A DNA stretch of 64,000 nucleotides, taken from Smallanthus sonchifolius (taxonomy: Eukaryota > Streptophyta > Magnoliopsida > Asterales > Asteraceae). Numbering within the stretch: position 1 is the stretch's first letter; every line of letters begins with the position of its first letter. Below are positions 47,630 through 58,663 of this stretch, one piece after another. The stretch lies in the NCBI GenBank assembly GCA_023525975.1, contig CM042029.1:88394849-88458848 (forward strand), read 5' to 3'. Position numbers and translations under genes: made by a program. Under the pieces are notes generated by a model. That model did no database searches, was not told the DNA's origin, and saw only the letters and a program-made list of their open reading frames with translations.

Positions 47630-50515
47630 TAGAGGTGCACAAAACGGTTTTTTAACCTGAACCGGTTCGAACCCGACCCGAACCGGTTTGGTAAACGGAT
47701 AGTTAAAACCGGTTTGGCCCTACACCGGTTCGGGTTAACCCGGTTTGGAGGCAAGGAAATCCCTAACCTATTAAACCGGTTAGGGTTGGGTTGAAACCGG
47801 TTTGTGTGTTAAACCGGTTTTAATTAAAAAAAATTGAATAAATTAAAATAAATTCGATATTTTTAATAAAAAATCAAAAAAAATATAACAAATATAAAAC
47901 ATAAAGTGCAACGTTTATTAATATTTGGAAAGTTCGTAAATTAATAAACATGACAAGATAAAATTATAAAATTGTAAAACATTACAAATGACAATATATA
48001 TTTTTATTTTTTAGAATATTGATTGATTATTCTTGTGCGTTGTCTTCGGAACTGGAGTTTCGTAGCCTTGCATATTCGGCTAGTTCTTCATCGGTGACTG
48101 GTTCGGATATTCCAAGATCAACCTCGTCGTTGTGTATGATTTATTCGGTTTGAATTTCGTCTTCGAGAGAAATTTGGTCTTGTATCCTATCCATCGCATC
48201 CAAATGATCCTTCAAGCAAATGCACATTTCCATCGCTAGGGGGTGAGTCTAGTCCTTCGTATCGATAAGACCCTGCCACTAAAAGAAAACGCAGATTCCG
48301 AAGCTACCGTGAAAGCTTGGACGGTAAGTACATCACGGGCCATGGCGGAAAGAATCGGAAACGAAGCTTCATTTTTTTTCCACTAAGCCAAAATATCAAA
48401 CTCCTCAAAAACGGTAGGAGACATAAACGCTAAAAAGTTTGTGCCAATATACCTTCCGAGTTCGCTACTCGGGGTGGTACCTCGAGCCCGTTTACTAAAT
48501 TCATTTAACATTTCGTTATATAAATTCAAATTAACATCTCTCGAGCTACCACTTGATGATGTACCCATTGTATCATGTGGAGTCGGAGTTGTACCATATT
48601 TATGTAAATAAACATCAAATAAATCTTGTAAACATTTGTTAAAATATGTTTTTGTGCCTTGTGCAAAATGGATGTCTTCACTATCCAAATTCAAAGCGTA
48701 AGTAATTCTATCAATAAACGTTTCAACCACGAAAACATTTATGGTAGGGTTTAACGCGGCGACACAAGTTATAACGGGAGACATTTCTTTAAAATATTTT
48801 ACTAATTTTTCTTTCATCAGTTCTATCATTTTTGTAAAAATAGTGTTTTTATTTTCAAGTTCATACAACTTGTTAGCCATTAAATATATTTGTTTTAGAG
48901 TTAATGGACTTGTGGGATAATAAATACCGGATAAAAAAGTGGTGGCGGTTTTGAAAACTTCAAGCAATTCAGTTACGTCTTTTAAAATGTCCCAACTCGT
49001 AGACGGAAACTTTAGAATTTTACGACGAGGTTTTGAGGTAAGCATTTCATGAAATATTTATAAAGTTTCTCTTTGTCGTAAAGCGCTATAAAACATGTTA
49101 TAAGTTGAGTTCCATCTTGTCTCGACGTCCCAATTCGGACCTAAGCAAAGATTATTCGTTTTATGACAAAATCTAATATAATCATGGTATCTTTTTTTGT
49201 TACTAAAAATATCTTTAAGCATTAGTCGAAAAACATATGTTAAGTTTGAAACCTCTTCAATTGCAAGCCCGGCTTGCACCGCCAAGTTAATGATGTGTGC
49301 GACAGATCGAATATGAAAAAAACGCCGTTGCAAACCGGTTTATATTTAATTTTTAGTCTTTGAACCGCATTTGTATTATTAGATGCATTATCAAAAGACA
49401 TTGAAAAAAGTTTATTTTGTAATTTAAATTCGGTTATAACACCATCTAATATATAAAATAAATTTTCGCCGGAGTGTGGATATTCAAACAAGTCAAACGC
49501 GATTGTACGCTTCATCATTTGCCACGTTTTGGGATCAACCCAATGCGCGGTAACGCAAAGGTACGAATCTGGTATACCATGTGGAGCCGACCAAACATCG
49601 GTGGTTAAGTTTACACCGGTTTGCAAATTTTCAAAACCCAAAATTAATTCTTTTTTTGCTTTTTTCCACATTTTTATACAATCTCGTCTAAGGGTGATGC
49701 GACTTACTTGATAATAATGTGGTTGGAGTGTCTCTTGAATCATTCTTGTCAAGCACGGATTGTCAAAGTGGTTGAACGACAATTCTTCTTGAATCACTAA
49801 CCTCGCCATTCGATCTCGAACAATATTTGGATCAAAGTTCCAAATTCCTCATTCGCTTGTCATCGAGGCTTGACCTTCACTTGGAATTCTCTTCAAGGAC
49901 GGGCAAGATTTTTCCATATGCGTTTTCAAACTAGTGTTTGAATCTTTCCCCAAAAACGCACCACACATCTCGCACCGAGCACGTTCCTTCCCGTTTGACA
50001 ACAAACATAAATCGTAATTGCACCAAATTGCCGGATTTCTCGTTGTTGGTCGAATTTCCACAACGCTAACTTCGTTTGAGAAACCACCAACACTACTTGC
50101 GATGATTTTTTTTAAAGAGTTTAGAGCGAGTTTAGAGAGCGATTAACGAGTTTAAAGAGCGGTTTGAGAGATTAGAAAGTTTAGAATGAGGTGTGATCAA
50201 CCCTAAACACCCCCACCTATTTATATTGAGTTAAGGGTGAAAAAATGACAAAAAAGGCTAGAAAACTCTCCAACGGCTATAAAGCCGTTTTGTAACGGCT
50301 ATAAACCGTTTAGCGCAAAAACCGGTTTGAACCGATTTAAAAACCGGTTTTGTGGACCGGGTTGGGAGAACCAGTCCGTAACCCGGTGGGCTCCAGAATA
50401 TGACAAACCAGTTTGTAACCGGCGGTTTCACTCGGGTTTGAACCGGTTTAGTTTGAACCGGTTTTCGGGTTATGCCCAGTTTGAAATTTCAAACCGGTTT
50501 TTTTGCCCATCTCTA
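47630..50515 (-). mobile_element. hAT element 2 with perfect 8-bp target duplication
   Basis: Ends TAGAGGTGCACAAA and, inverted, TAGAGATGGGCAAA. The flanks GCTGCCAC at 47622-47629 and 50516-50523 are identical, the hAT signature. Subterminal AACCGGTT arrays match element 1. Its transposase (minus strand) is close to that of element 1 but dead. Confidence 0.93.
48027..50103 (-). pseudogene. Dead hAT transposase of element 2
   Basis: Aligned with element 1, the start ATG is ATC (50101-50103) and the in-frame TGA after the BED finger is shared. A base is lost near 49320 after CNGVFF. TTA-GAA has become TTA-TAA near 49055 after RQRETL. Trp after FDILA is TAG near 48385, and a further base is lost in the hATC region near 48240. 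Open segments 50061-49849, 49809-49240, 49333-49058 and 49045-48383 cover most of the protein. It cannot encode transposase and could move only in trans. Confidence 0.9.
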
Positions 50516-51445
50516 GCTGCCACCATCCCACAACGACCACCGCTACCACCGTCATTACCAACGTCGCCGCCGCCACCATCCCACAACCACCACCGTTATG
50601 GCGCCATACTACCACGTTCACATCTAACTTCTTTAACATATTTACAAACCAAATATGATAATTTGTCAATCAGTTGAATCATAAGTATCAATTCCTTTAC
50701 GGATTCCAATTCTTCAAATTTGGGATTAAGCGATTAACAAGTTTAAAATCCAAATATAATTTTAAAAAAAATGTGAGCCAAAGGCTCCCATAAGTTTAGC
50801 TAGTCATCATTTCCTTTGGTTTCTTATTGTAACTATTATACATTGAGTAAAGTACACGGATGGTTTATGTGGTTTATCAAAATTTTGGATTTGGTCCTTA
50901 CCTTTTCAAAAGTAGACGAATGGTCCATAAGGTTTGCACTTTGTAACACATTTAGTCCCCAAACTTTGCCAAAAGTACATGTATGGTCTCTGTGGTTCGC
51001 ATATTACAACACATTTAGTCTCTAACTTGAACCTTCTAAAACTTTTAGATTTGTTACAAAATGCAAACAACAAGGACCATCCATATACTTTTGAAAAGCT
51101 AGAGACTAAATCCAAAATTTTAGTAAACCACAGGGACCATCCGTGTACCTCTTATACATTCGAGTCCAAATACCAGGAAAAAACCAACTAAAAATCATAA
51201 ACACTTGTAACAATTATACTTCTTTATCAACATCTCAAACAAAAATCACTTTCTTGGATTTCTGTGTTTCAAGATAACCAAACTTGATATCAAATGTGAT
51301 ACATTATAATCCCGAATTCAGCATCGACACACAATAACGGAAAAACATTCTACCAAAGTTTTTCCCATTTGCATAAAGAAAGTCCAGAAAAAACTCTTAT
51401 TTCGAATTAAAAAAAGATCACAAAAGTGGTCACTCGTCACCACTC
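50516..51445. other. Interval between hAT element 2 and the ATP synthase gene
   Basis: 50520-50620 is a CCACCA/CCGCCG-type low-complexity run. A foldback MITE occupies 50845-51151. The last 250 bp should be the 3'UTR and downstream region of the ATP synthase gene. Confidence 0.5.
50845..51151. mobile_element. Foldback MITE, MULE-type, with 9-bp target duplication
   Basis: TTATACATT occurs at 50836-50844 and 51152-51160. Just inside, GTACACGGATGGT and, inverted, GTACACGGATGGTCCCTG begin long imperfect inverted arms (AAAATTTTGGATTT / AAATCCAAAATTTT). 307 bp, no coding capacity. A 9-bp duplication fits Mutator-like elements. Confidence 0.85.
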
Positions 51446-54400
51446 TTAACCGGTAAGAGCAGAGTTAAGAGCACTATGAACATCAACTCCAATCTGGGCT
51501 TCAGCTTTGTCCGAATCAGTTGATGCTGAGTTCAGCTTCTGAGTGAACTCACTTAAACCCTTTTGTACTTGTGCCGGGTCAATTCGGTCAAGGGGAACAG
51601 CCTCAACAGCCAATATATCGGCATAAGAGTTTGAGTGCACAAAAGCAAACCCGCTGCTGATGAAATATTTCTTCACATCGTTACCTTCATGGACTGAAAG
51701 GAGGCCTGGTTTGAGCTCAGCAATTGTCGGAACGTGTCCGGGTAAAATACCCATCTGGCCTGTTGTAGCTGGAACTATCACCATATCAACCTATAATGTC
51801 ATGAAAATAAATGAAAAGAAAAAATAGTTGTCATTAAATACATAGGATAAAGGGCTTCATTTGAAACTTCCATCACCTGAAAGTCAGAGAGGTTGGGTAA
51901 CGGGTTGGATCAAGTAAATTCTTAACCCTTATGATTAAAAAAAATATGTTATTTAGAAAGATCTATTCTTTAAAGAAAATGATTTAGGAGGTTTTACACA
52001 ATAAGAAACACTTTGTAATCGTGGCGATCCCATGGTTTTCCTTCTACCAAAATAAAGGATCCCAACCAAACATATTGATGACTACTATTGTCAATGTTAA
52101 CTTTTACTCACTGGCATGCTTTATTATTATATCAATAGTCACATTTATTTACTGTAATACTTCATAATATATAGTGACACTAAAAACCATATTGTATATT
52201 GAGAAAATTAAAACTTGGTAATACCTGCTTGGTTTAAAAAACCAAATAAGCTTTATTTACAGTAAAAAGTTGTCTCTCTCTCATCTCTTTTACATAACAA
52301 CCTATTTATCAAGCAAGTCTTTCATAATTTCTTCATCCCTTTGGTTGCTTTTACAAATAAACCTCCTACACACCCTAATTTTGGCCAATTTTGACCCAGA
52401 ACTACACTAGGTGCGCCTTTTTGACCCTGATGCGCTTTCCTGAGAGGCTTGCGCCTCAGCCCTCAGGCGTGCCTTTTTAAACCAAGATTGCCGAAAGTTG
52501 TTGAAGAGAGAGAAAAAGATGATAAAGGATTGGCTATAAAACGAAAACATGGGACAAATCTAAAGTTTTTTAAAGGAGAAACCCCTAATTCCCAAATGAG
52601 TTGTCCAGCCTTAGAAGATTGGCATATCACTCTTTTTCTAGCACAATAGAAATTAAATATAGCAAAGAAGACTATAGAGATAGATTAAATATTAGACAAA
52701 ATTGGATCAAAACAAACAAGAATAGTACGATACACCTGCAATCAGTCATCAAATACTGAATACCGGATTGCATACTCAGATAAAGTAAATCAACAAATTC
52801 CAGAAAAGCTCAAAACATAGCAATTAACAAAAAGAGTTTGAGAATGTGTGTGTATAAAATTAAAACTTCCAAAACTACAATAAAAGATTTCCATATCTCA
52901 AACTCTAATCAAAACTGGAAAGAGTCTATAAATTCTGTGACTAGACTTAATTAACTACTTTGTCATAGACAGAAAAACTACACGATGAACAGAGAGCACA
53001 AACAAGGACTTTCATGATTATTGCAGAAATTCACATGTTAAAAAAAACAGAGTCACCACATTTATTAAACAGCTTGCATAGTTGCATCCAACACATTAGT
53101 GAAAACTACAACACAGCCATCATTTCTAGTGCCATTTTTTAAAAGAAATTGTGAATTAGCTAGTTAGTATAGAGCATAGATCTTAATATAGACAGACACA
53201 AGTTTTTGCCTTTAAATGTACGCAAGTTCAATGGAGAAGTTCAAATGGTTAACCACTGATGAAAAACTGAAATTCTCCCCTGCTAAAACAATAATCAAGG
53301 GGAGTACTGACTATTTGAAAAGTGCTTACAATCTAGACTACATGCTTTTGAATCAAATGAGATGTGAAGACGATGATCCAACATACTTCTAAGAGATGCA
53401 TTTTATCAGTTCCAACCTGATCGAGCCACCCCTGATCTTGAGAGACATATGAAGGATATCAATCCATCAGAAAATCAGGAAAGTACTCTGAAAAAGTTGT
53501 CTGAAGTGCTCAAGAGAATTTCTAAACAAGAAGCACCCATTTGGACCATGAAGAAGACATGAAGGTCATCCAAACTCTAAAGTGGGTGTATAGGAAGGGG
53601 ATCTGCATTATTGAGGCTCCAGAGAACCTGTTTGAGAAGTATGAAGTTGCAAGATCTCCAATTAATGAGCAAAAGTGTAAGTGTTGCACAAGAAGAAAAA
53701 ATGGCTGTTCAAATCAAACAAATTGAGAAGTCAATCTGTTCTTTCTCTGCTTTCTTGCCTTTAAGGTTGAGCTCAAAGCAGAGAGAACACTCGGAGAACA
53801 ATATTAATGGCGGCGAAGTTGCTTGTGAAATTAGCAGAGCTAATGAACTCGTGTTAACAAAGCTCATGTTTAATGGTGTTTCTAAAGACATGAAGCTATA
53901 AGAAATGGTTTCTCTTTTGATTTGTTGTATGCGGCAAGGGAAACTTCAGGATGCTAAAAGCCAGGAAAGAATTTCATTAGCTGCAGAAGAGGTTTCCAGA
54001 TTTTGACATATAGGACATGGGACGTTACAACTCATAAGGTCATGAATTGTTCAACGAAGAGGGAATTAATATGGGTCATTTTAGACTATTACATAAAATG
54101 TAAAACATTTTACGCTTCTTCTATTACCTTGCCAGCTATCCTTTTTCTACTAGTGTGATTTGTTATGCTGATGCATTGAGAAATGAGAACTTATACTCTT
54201 TTGTTAAAGCGTATAAAATACAATCATGATATTTGAAACCTATCTGTTGATCTACTTTAGAGAAGTGAGAATTACGACTAAAAGAGTTGTTCTCTAACTG
54301 ACTTGAGTGTTCTTTGTGTGAATTGATTGCTGATTCCATATTGATCTTTATCAAATACCACAAACCATATGCAATGCAAAAAGAATTGAACAAAAAAACA

Positions 54401-55491
54401 AAATTTAAAACAATAAAATCTAAACGAAATCACTCATTTAGAACGCAAAAACATAGGAACAAAGTTGACAGACAACCTTTATTAAATAGCTTGAACACAA
54501 AATTATATAAAGAACACCAACTTGTAGTAGACACTAGACAGGTAGCAGAAAAGAAAAACATAGGAACAAAGTTGACAAGACCAGTTACTGTAATGCCAGA
54601 CATACAAATGAAATAAATGAACATTACAATGATATCAGGAACCTACAAAAATCTAAACTTTTTAAATCAAAATAATATAGCCACTGAATCATAAGGCTAT
54701 CAAACACCTAAAAGGTGAAGATCGTGAAGAACTGAGCCAACTGTGTTTATTAGATACACCATACCTAAGCAAACCATCAGTTTCTATGATAAGAATTAAA
54801 AAAAGACATGATTCTAGTGATTGTCACAGAGACTTAAGGCCATGAAATCAAACCATTATTAGGCAGAACTGCTCAAATAACCACATTATTAATTTGTTAT
54901 TCAACATTATCACCTAGAATGTGGACACTTTGATATAGATCTCAAAACTACAAACTCAGCACTACGCAAAGACGAATCACGAATCTGATTATCTAAATGC
55001 ATAATACATTAAAAGGAATTATAAACTTCTATGAAGCAACCAGATATTCCAATTATCAATAGAGCAAAACCTAGAATATATATCGTAAATCGGAAATATA
55101 AACAACATAACCACAATATTAGCTATCTCAAACCCTAGAAACTCAACATAAGCAAAAAATGAAATCGGCTTGAATAATTCGTAATAACCGAAATATAAAC
55201 CCTAACCTCTGCTTTAGAGAGTTCGGCAGCATAAGGGAGGACGAAATTGACAGTGAGTTTAGATGGCAAAGTGGAAGGAGTAGGAGGACGGGGTTCCATG
55301 TACTGGATCGGCGTCTTTGGTGGATCGATGTTTGGAGCGACCTTCTTCCACGCCTCAACGAAAGCGCTGTCACCGGATGAGGCATCGGCAACGACCTCCG
55401 TGGAGTAGGGGCGGCGGATGGAGGCAGCGGCGCCTGCGGAGTAGGTGGTGGTAGATCGGGTGAGGAGGCGATGAGCTACTTGCCGAAACAT
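51446..55491 (-). CDS. ATP16: Mitochondrial ATP synthase subunit delta' (F1, bacterial epsilon homologue)
   Basis: Exon 1 (55491-55207, 95 codons) and exon 2 (51790-51446, 114 codons plus TAA) join in phase 0 through a GT-AG intron of 3416 bp to a 209-aa protein. The first 30 residues (MFRQVAHRLLTRSTTTYS...RRPYST) form an Arg/Ser-rich mitochondrial presequence. The mature part contains KLTVNFVLPYAAELS, then the beta-sandwich core with PATTGQMGILPGHVPTIAELKPG, and an Ala-rich C-terminal helix pair. This is the central-stalk subunit that binds gamma and the c-ring in plant mitochondrial F1Fo. Length matches plant delta' (about 200 aa). An in-frame ATG further up (55596) is less likely because it precedes the presequence. 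The intron hosts an antisense MTR4 gene fragment. Confidence 0.96.
51791..55206. other. Large intron of the ATP synthase delta' gene
   Basis: Apart from the MTR4 fragment, the intron is AT-rich with no recognised gene. Short repeats of AACAAAGTTGACA occur near 54459 and 54566. No clear transposon ends were found around the helicase fragment. Confidence 0.5.
53250..54005 (+). pseudogene. MTR4: Decayed MTR4-like (DExH) RNA helicase fragment inside the ATP synthase intron
   Basis: Broken plus-strand frames spell successive pieces of the C-terminal half of MTR4. 53256 onward gives DEKLKFSPAKTIIKGSTDYL, YMLLNQMRCED and FYQFQPDRATPDLE; then come IEAPENLFEKYEVARSP, VACEISRANELVLTKLMFNG, and a block ending KLQDAKSQE. 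MTR4 is the exosome-linked nuclear helicase, and these pieces correspond to its helicase end, stalk and helical bundle. The roughly 250-residue KOW/arch part is missing, and several stops and shifts occur. No introns are evident, so it may be cDNA-derived or a transposon-carried fragment. Assignment is from memory of the family. Confidence 0.75.
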
Positions 55492-57774
55492 GGTTGCAAA
55501 TGGCGTTTCGGAGATCAGTCTGATCGGAAGGTCGGAGATTGATTGAAGCAGGTTTTGATCGGATTTGGAGAGCTTTGAATCAGGCAAACCGCACAAGGTA
55601 AACGCAAAGTTTGGGGATTGCTGGGTTGTCTTTTTAGGATAGCATTTTAGTATATTTTCGATTTTCTTTTTTTAAGAGGATGATTAACATGTTAAAATCA
55701 TAAAATTACAACCAAGTTTTAAAACGATACATACACTAGTTATAGACTCATATATCATCAATACGGGTCGTATAGTCTAAAAGTCAAATTGAGAGTTTTC
55801 AGACATATCACTTCAGTCGCATACAAACGTAAATACGGTGTTGGGTTCGAAGGCCTTTAGGCCAATTACGGTTAAGTTGGCTAGAAGGGCCGGCTTAGTT
55901 TCTAAGTGGGCCTACTATTCGTGTTTCTTGTTCCCTAAGTCGTCTAAGTTCTCTATTTAAGTCGTGTGTATTTAATTGTAAAATATGTGAACTGAAATAT
56001 AAGAACTATCACTAGTTGCAAGGGAATATTTTGTTGAAATTTGTTTGAATATATTAGTTGAGTTGACTCTTTGATTTGCTAATTTGTGTTGTTCTTGAAT
56101 TCTTTATTAATTTCCATATGCTATTATCTCTTCCGGTTATTTGATTTGTATGGCATTTATAGGTTTGATGACCAAGTTTAAGACTTAGGTTTCCCTTTTC
56201 TTAATATATTAACACAATATCTTCAAATCTATGACTTATGGTTGATATTTATTATTCATGTGATTTGTTGACAGTTAGATGTTTGATACCTGGGTGGGGC
56301 TGAGGAGCAATCATATGTTGATTTGGACCTTAAGTTGTTAGAAGCTTTTGAAGCTTAGCCCCCTGTAAATCGATTGTCGATCTTATTTGCAATATGACTA
56401 GGGCCGTAAACGAAACGAACAGAACCGAGCCTTGTTCGTGTTCGTTCGTTAAGCATTTTTTTTAATTGGCATGCTGTTGTTTGTAATTCATATTTTTATC
56501 AGATGTGTGTTAATGAGTATCAACAGATCTGCTGTTACTTTGTACCTGTTGCAGGTTTTAAATAAATCAGTTGTTGTGTCCATACATCGACAGCATGTAA
56601 GAACACCACCCAACGCGCCACGGTTGAGCTAGCATAGACTAATCAACCTTAACTCAAAATCCATTGAGATAAAATCAACCAAAGAAAACATTTTTTTCTA
56701 CACATCAAAACACTGCTTTCCTTTTCATCGTAACCCATTACATATACATTAAAAGAACTAGAACATGGGCTAACTACCCTTGACCACTACTAATTAAACT
56801 AAGAATAAAAATACTAGAAATAAAATTCAATTGCAAACCAAAAAGTGATGTAGGAAAACGTGGGATAATAATTTCAAGACTGGTCCAACTTTGGGTTGAG
56901 ATTAACCCACTTGCACATGTGTGGTGGAGTAACTAAGCAACATTGGGTCAGATGGATGATGTGAATCAGCTTCGGATCTGGGTCTGGGTCGTGGTTCGGT
57001 ACCAGGTCATCACTCCTATCAATAAGTGTTAGTTAATTTCTAATAACATCTTATTACTTCATGTATATGTAAAATTTTATAACTTGATTTCTCTGACGTT
57101 CATCAAGCAAGCTTTACTTGGAAATAGTTAGTTGCAACAGTTATAAAGGTATACATTCTTTTGGAATCTCACCCCTACCTATTTATGTATGACAAGTATG
57201 TGTGTGTGTGTGTGTGTGTGTGAATTTTCAAAATTGATTATTAAAATAATAATATGCTTTTCTTTTTGCAGTCATTTGACCCATTATTAAAAAAAAACAT
57301 GGATTGTTGCATTCTTTGAATCTTTTGCAAGAAGATGTAATATAAGTATTTTTAGGTACACTTTATAATGCTAGCATACAATACTTGAAAATTTGTACCA
57401 CGGGCTAGGGGGGTCGAACCTGCGACCTGCGGTATGAAGAGAATGAAGCCAAACTGCACCGCGTGGAGTTTGTCAAAACTATTACTAAATAATCTAAAAA
57501 ATAGATATAATGCTTATTTTTACAACGTTCCGAAATAAGTTTCATTTGAAACCGACCCGCCTCCACTAGCTAGTTTTAAATATGGAACCTAAGGCTACAA
57601 AAATAAGCACGATTGAGTACACCAGCAAGGTTAGTTCAAGACAGGTAGGGGGGAAACATGTATAAAAAATGATTGACTAGATAACTGTGTTTTTTACCCT
57701 CGCTCTTTTCTAATTTATCAAAACCTTCTTTCTAGCTTCTCCTCACTAGTGATGAGAGAAACCAATCTCCGACC
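55492..57774. other. Upstream of the ATP synthase gene, with LTR-like and simple repeats
   Basis: The first 200 bp are probable promoter/5'UTR. At 55839 TGTTGGGTTCGAAGGCC begins LTR-like DNA with TATTTAAGTCG, running to about 56117; no second LTR or duplication was found. At 56399 TAGGGCCGTAAACGAA starts a truncated relative of the hAT element at 35181. A (TG)12 run lies at 57199-57222. Minus-strand SINE-like sequence occurs near 57400-57470. No gene. Confidence 0.45.
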
Positions 57775-58580
57775 CATAGTTACCAAATTCGCTCATCACC
57801 TCGCGATCCCAGTATTGGATCGTGATGTACCAAAACGAAATTCGGAGCGTACCAAATCGCTATGGTACGGCGAATTCGAATTACCTGGTTCCGCGATCTT
57901 CTAACCATGGTTCGGCGATCCAATAGCAAGAAATCGTTGTACCATTGCTGCCCAAATCGTGATTTTGAGAAAGGAATTCGCAGGAAAAACACATAGCGGG
58001 AACAGAAGATGAAGAAAAACGACTGAGGACTTTTTACACGTCCATTTTTTTCACTAGATGAAGAAAAACGCAGACATAAGCAGAAGATGAAGATGAAGAT
58101 GAAGATGAAGATGGTGTTTTAATGGTGTTTTCTACTTTTTATTTTTTGGAAAGGGACTGCAATAACTTCTTGGTTACAGGTTTATTGAAACTTTAAAACT
58201 TATCAGCTTTATTGATATACTAAATCAAAATAATTAAAATTAAAGGTATATCAATAGACTAAATCAAAATAATTAAATGAATTTTATTACTTAATTTCTT
58301 TAAACAATAGAAAAGACAATAATAATTTATAAGAAAAATCATTATTTTTTTTATGTTTTTGTCTATTATATACTTTTTTAATTATTATGTATCTTGGAAT
58401 TTTGGTAATTTCGGTAATTTCTTTTTGAATTGTATACACCGAACCGAACTACATGGTACACCGTACCGGTTCGTACCGAAATAAACCTACCTCCCTCTGT
58501 ACCGAATACGTTAACTCTAATGAATTGCGTACTCGAACCGCATACCTGTACCGGAGCGAACCACGTATTAGGTAACTATG
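57775..58580. mobile_element. Non-autonomous hAT element with CATAGTTACC ends
   Basis: Ends CATAGTTACCAAATTCG and, inverted, CATAGTTACCTAATACG. CTCCGACC flanks it at 57767-57774 and 58581-58588, a perfect 8-bp duplication. Subterminal parts hold GGTACC/ACCGAA motifs. 806 bp, no transposase. Confidence 0.88.
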
Positions 58581-58663
58581 CTCCGACCCCCATCTCCTAA
58601 GTGGCGGTTTAGATCTATCTCACCATCGCGGTCGTGGTGACCCTAAATAGTAGCAACTGTAGG

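Noticed and set aside
50327..50677. 116-codon ORF with a Pro/Thr-rich end
   Set aside because: Runs through the hAT subterminal AACCGGTT array and a CCACCA low-complexity run; no domain.
55135..55596. Start of the ATP synthase delta' protein at 55596 (18 bp inside a longer frame)
   Set aside because: The family begins with the MFRQ-type presequence at 55491; the upstream residues look like translated 5'UTR.
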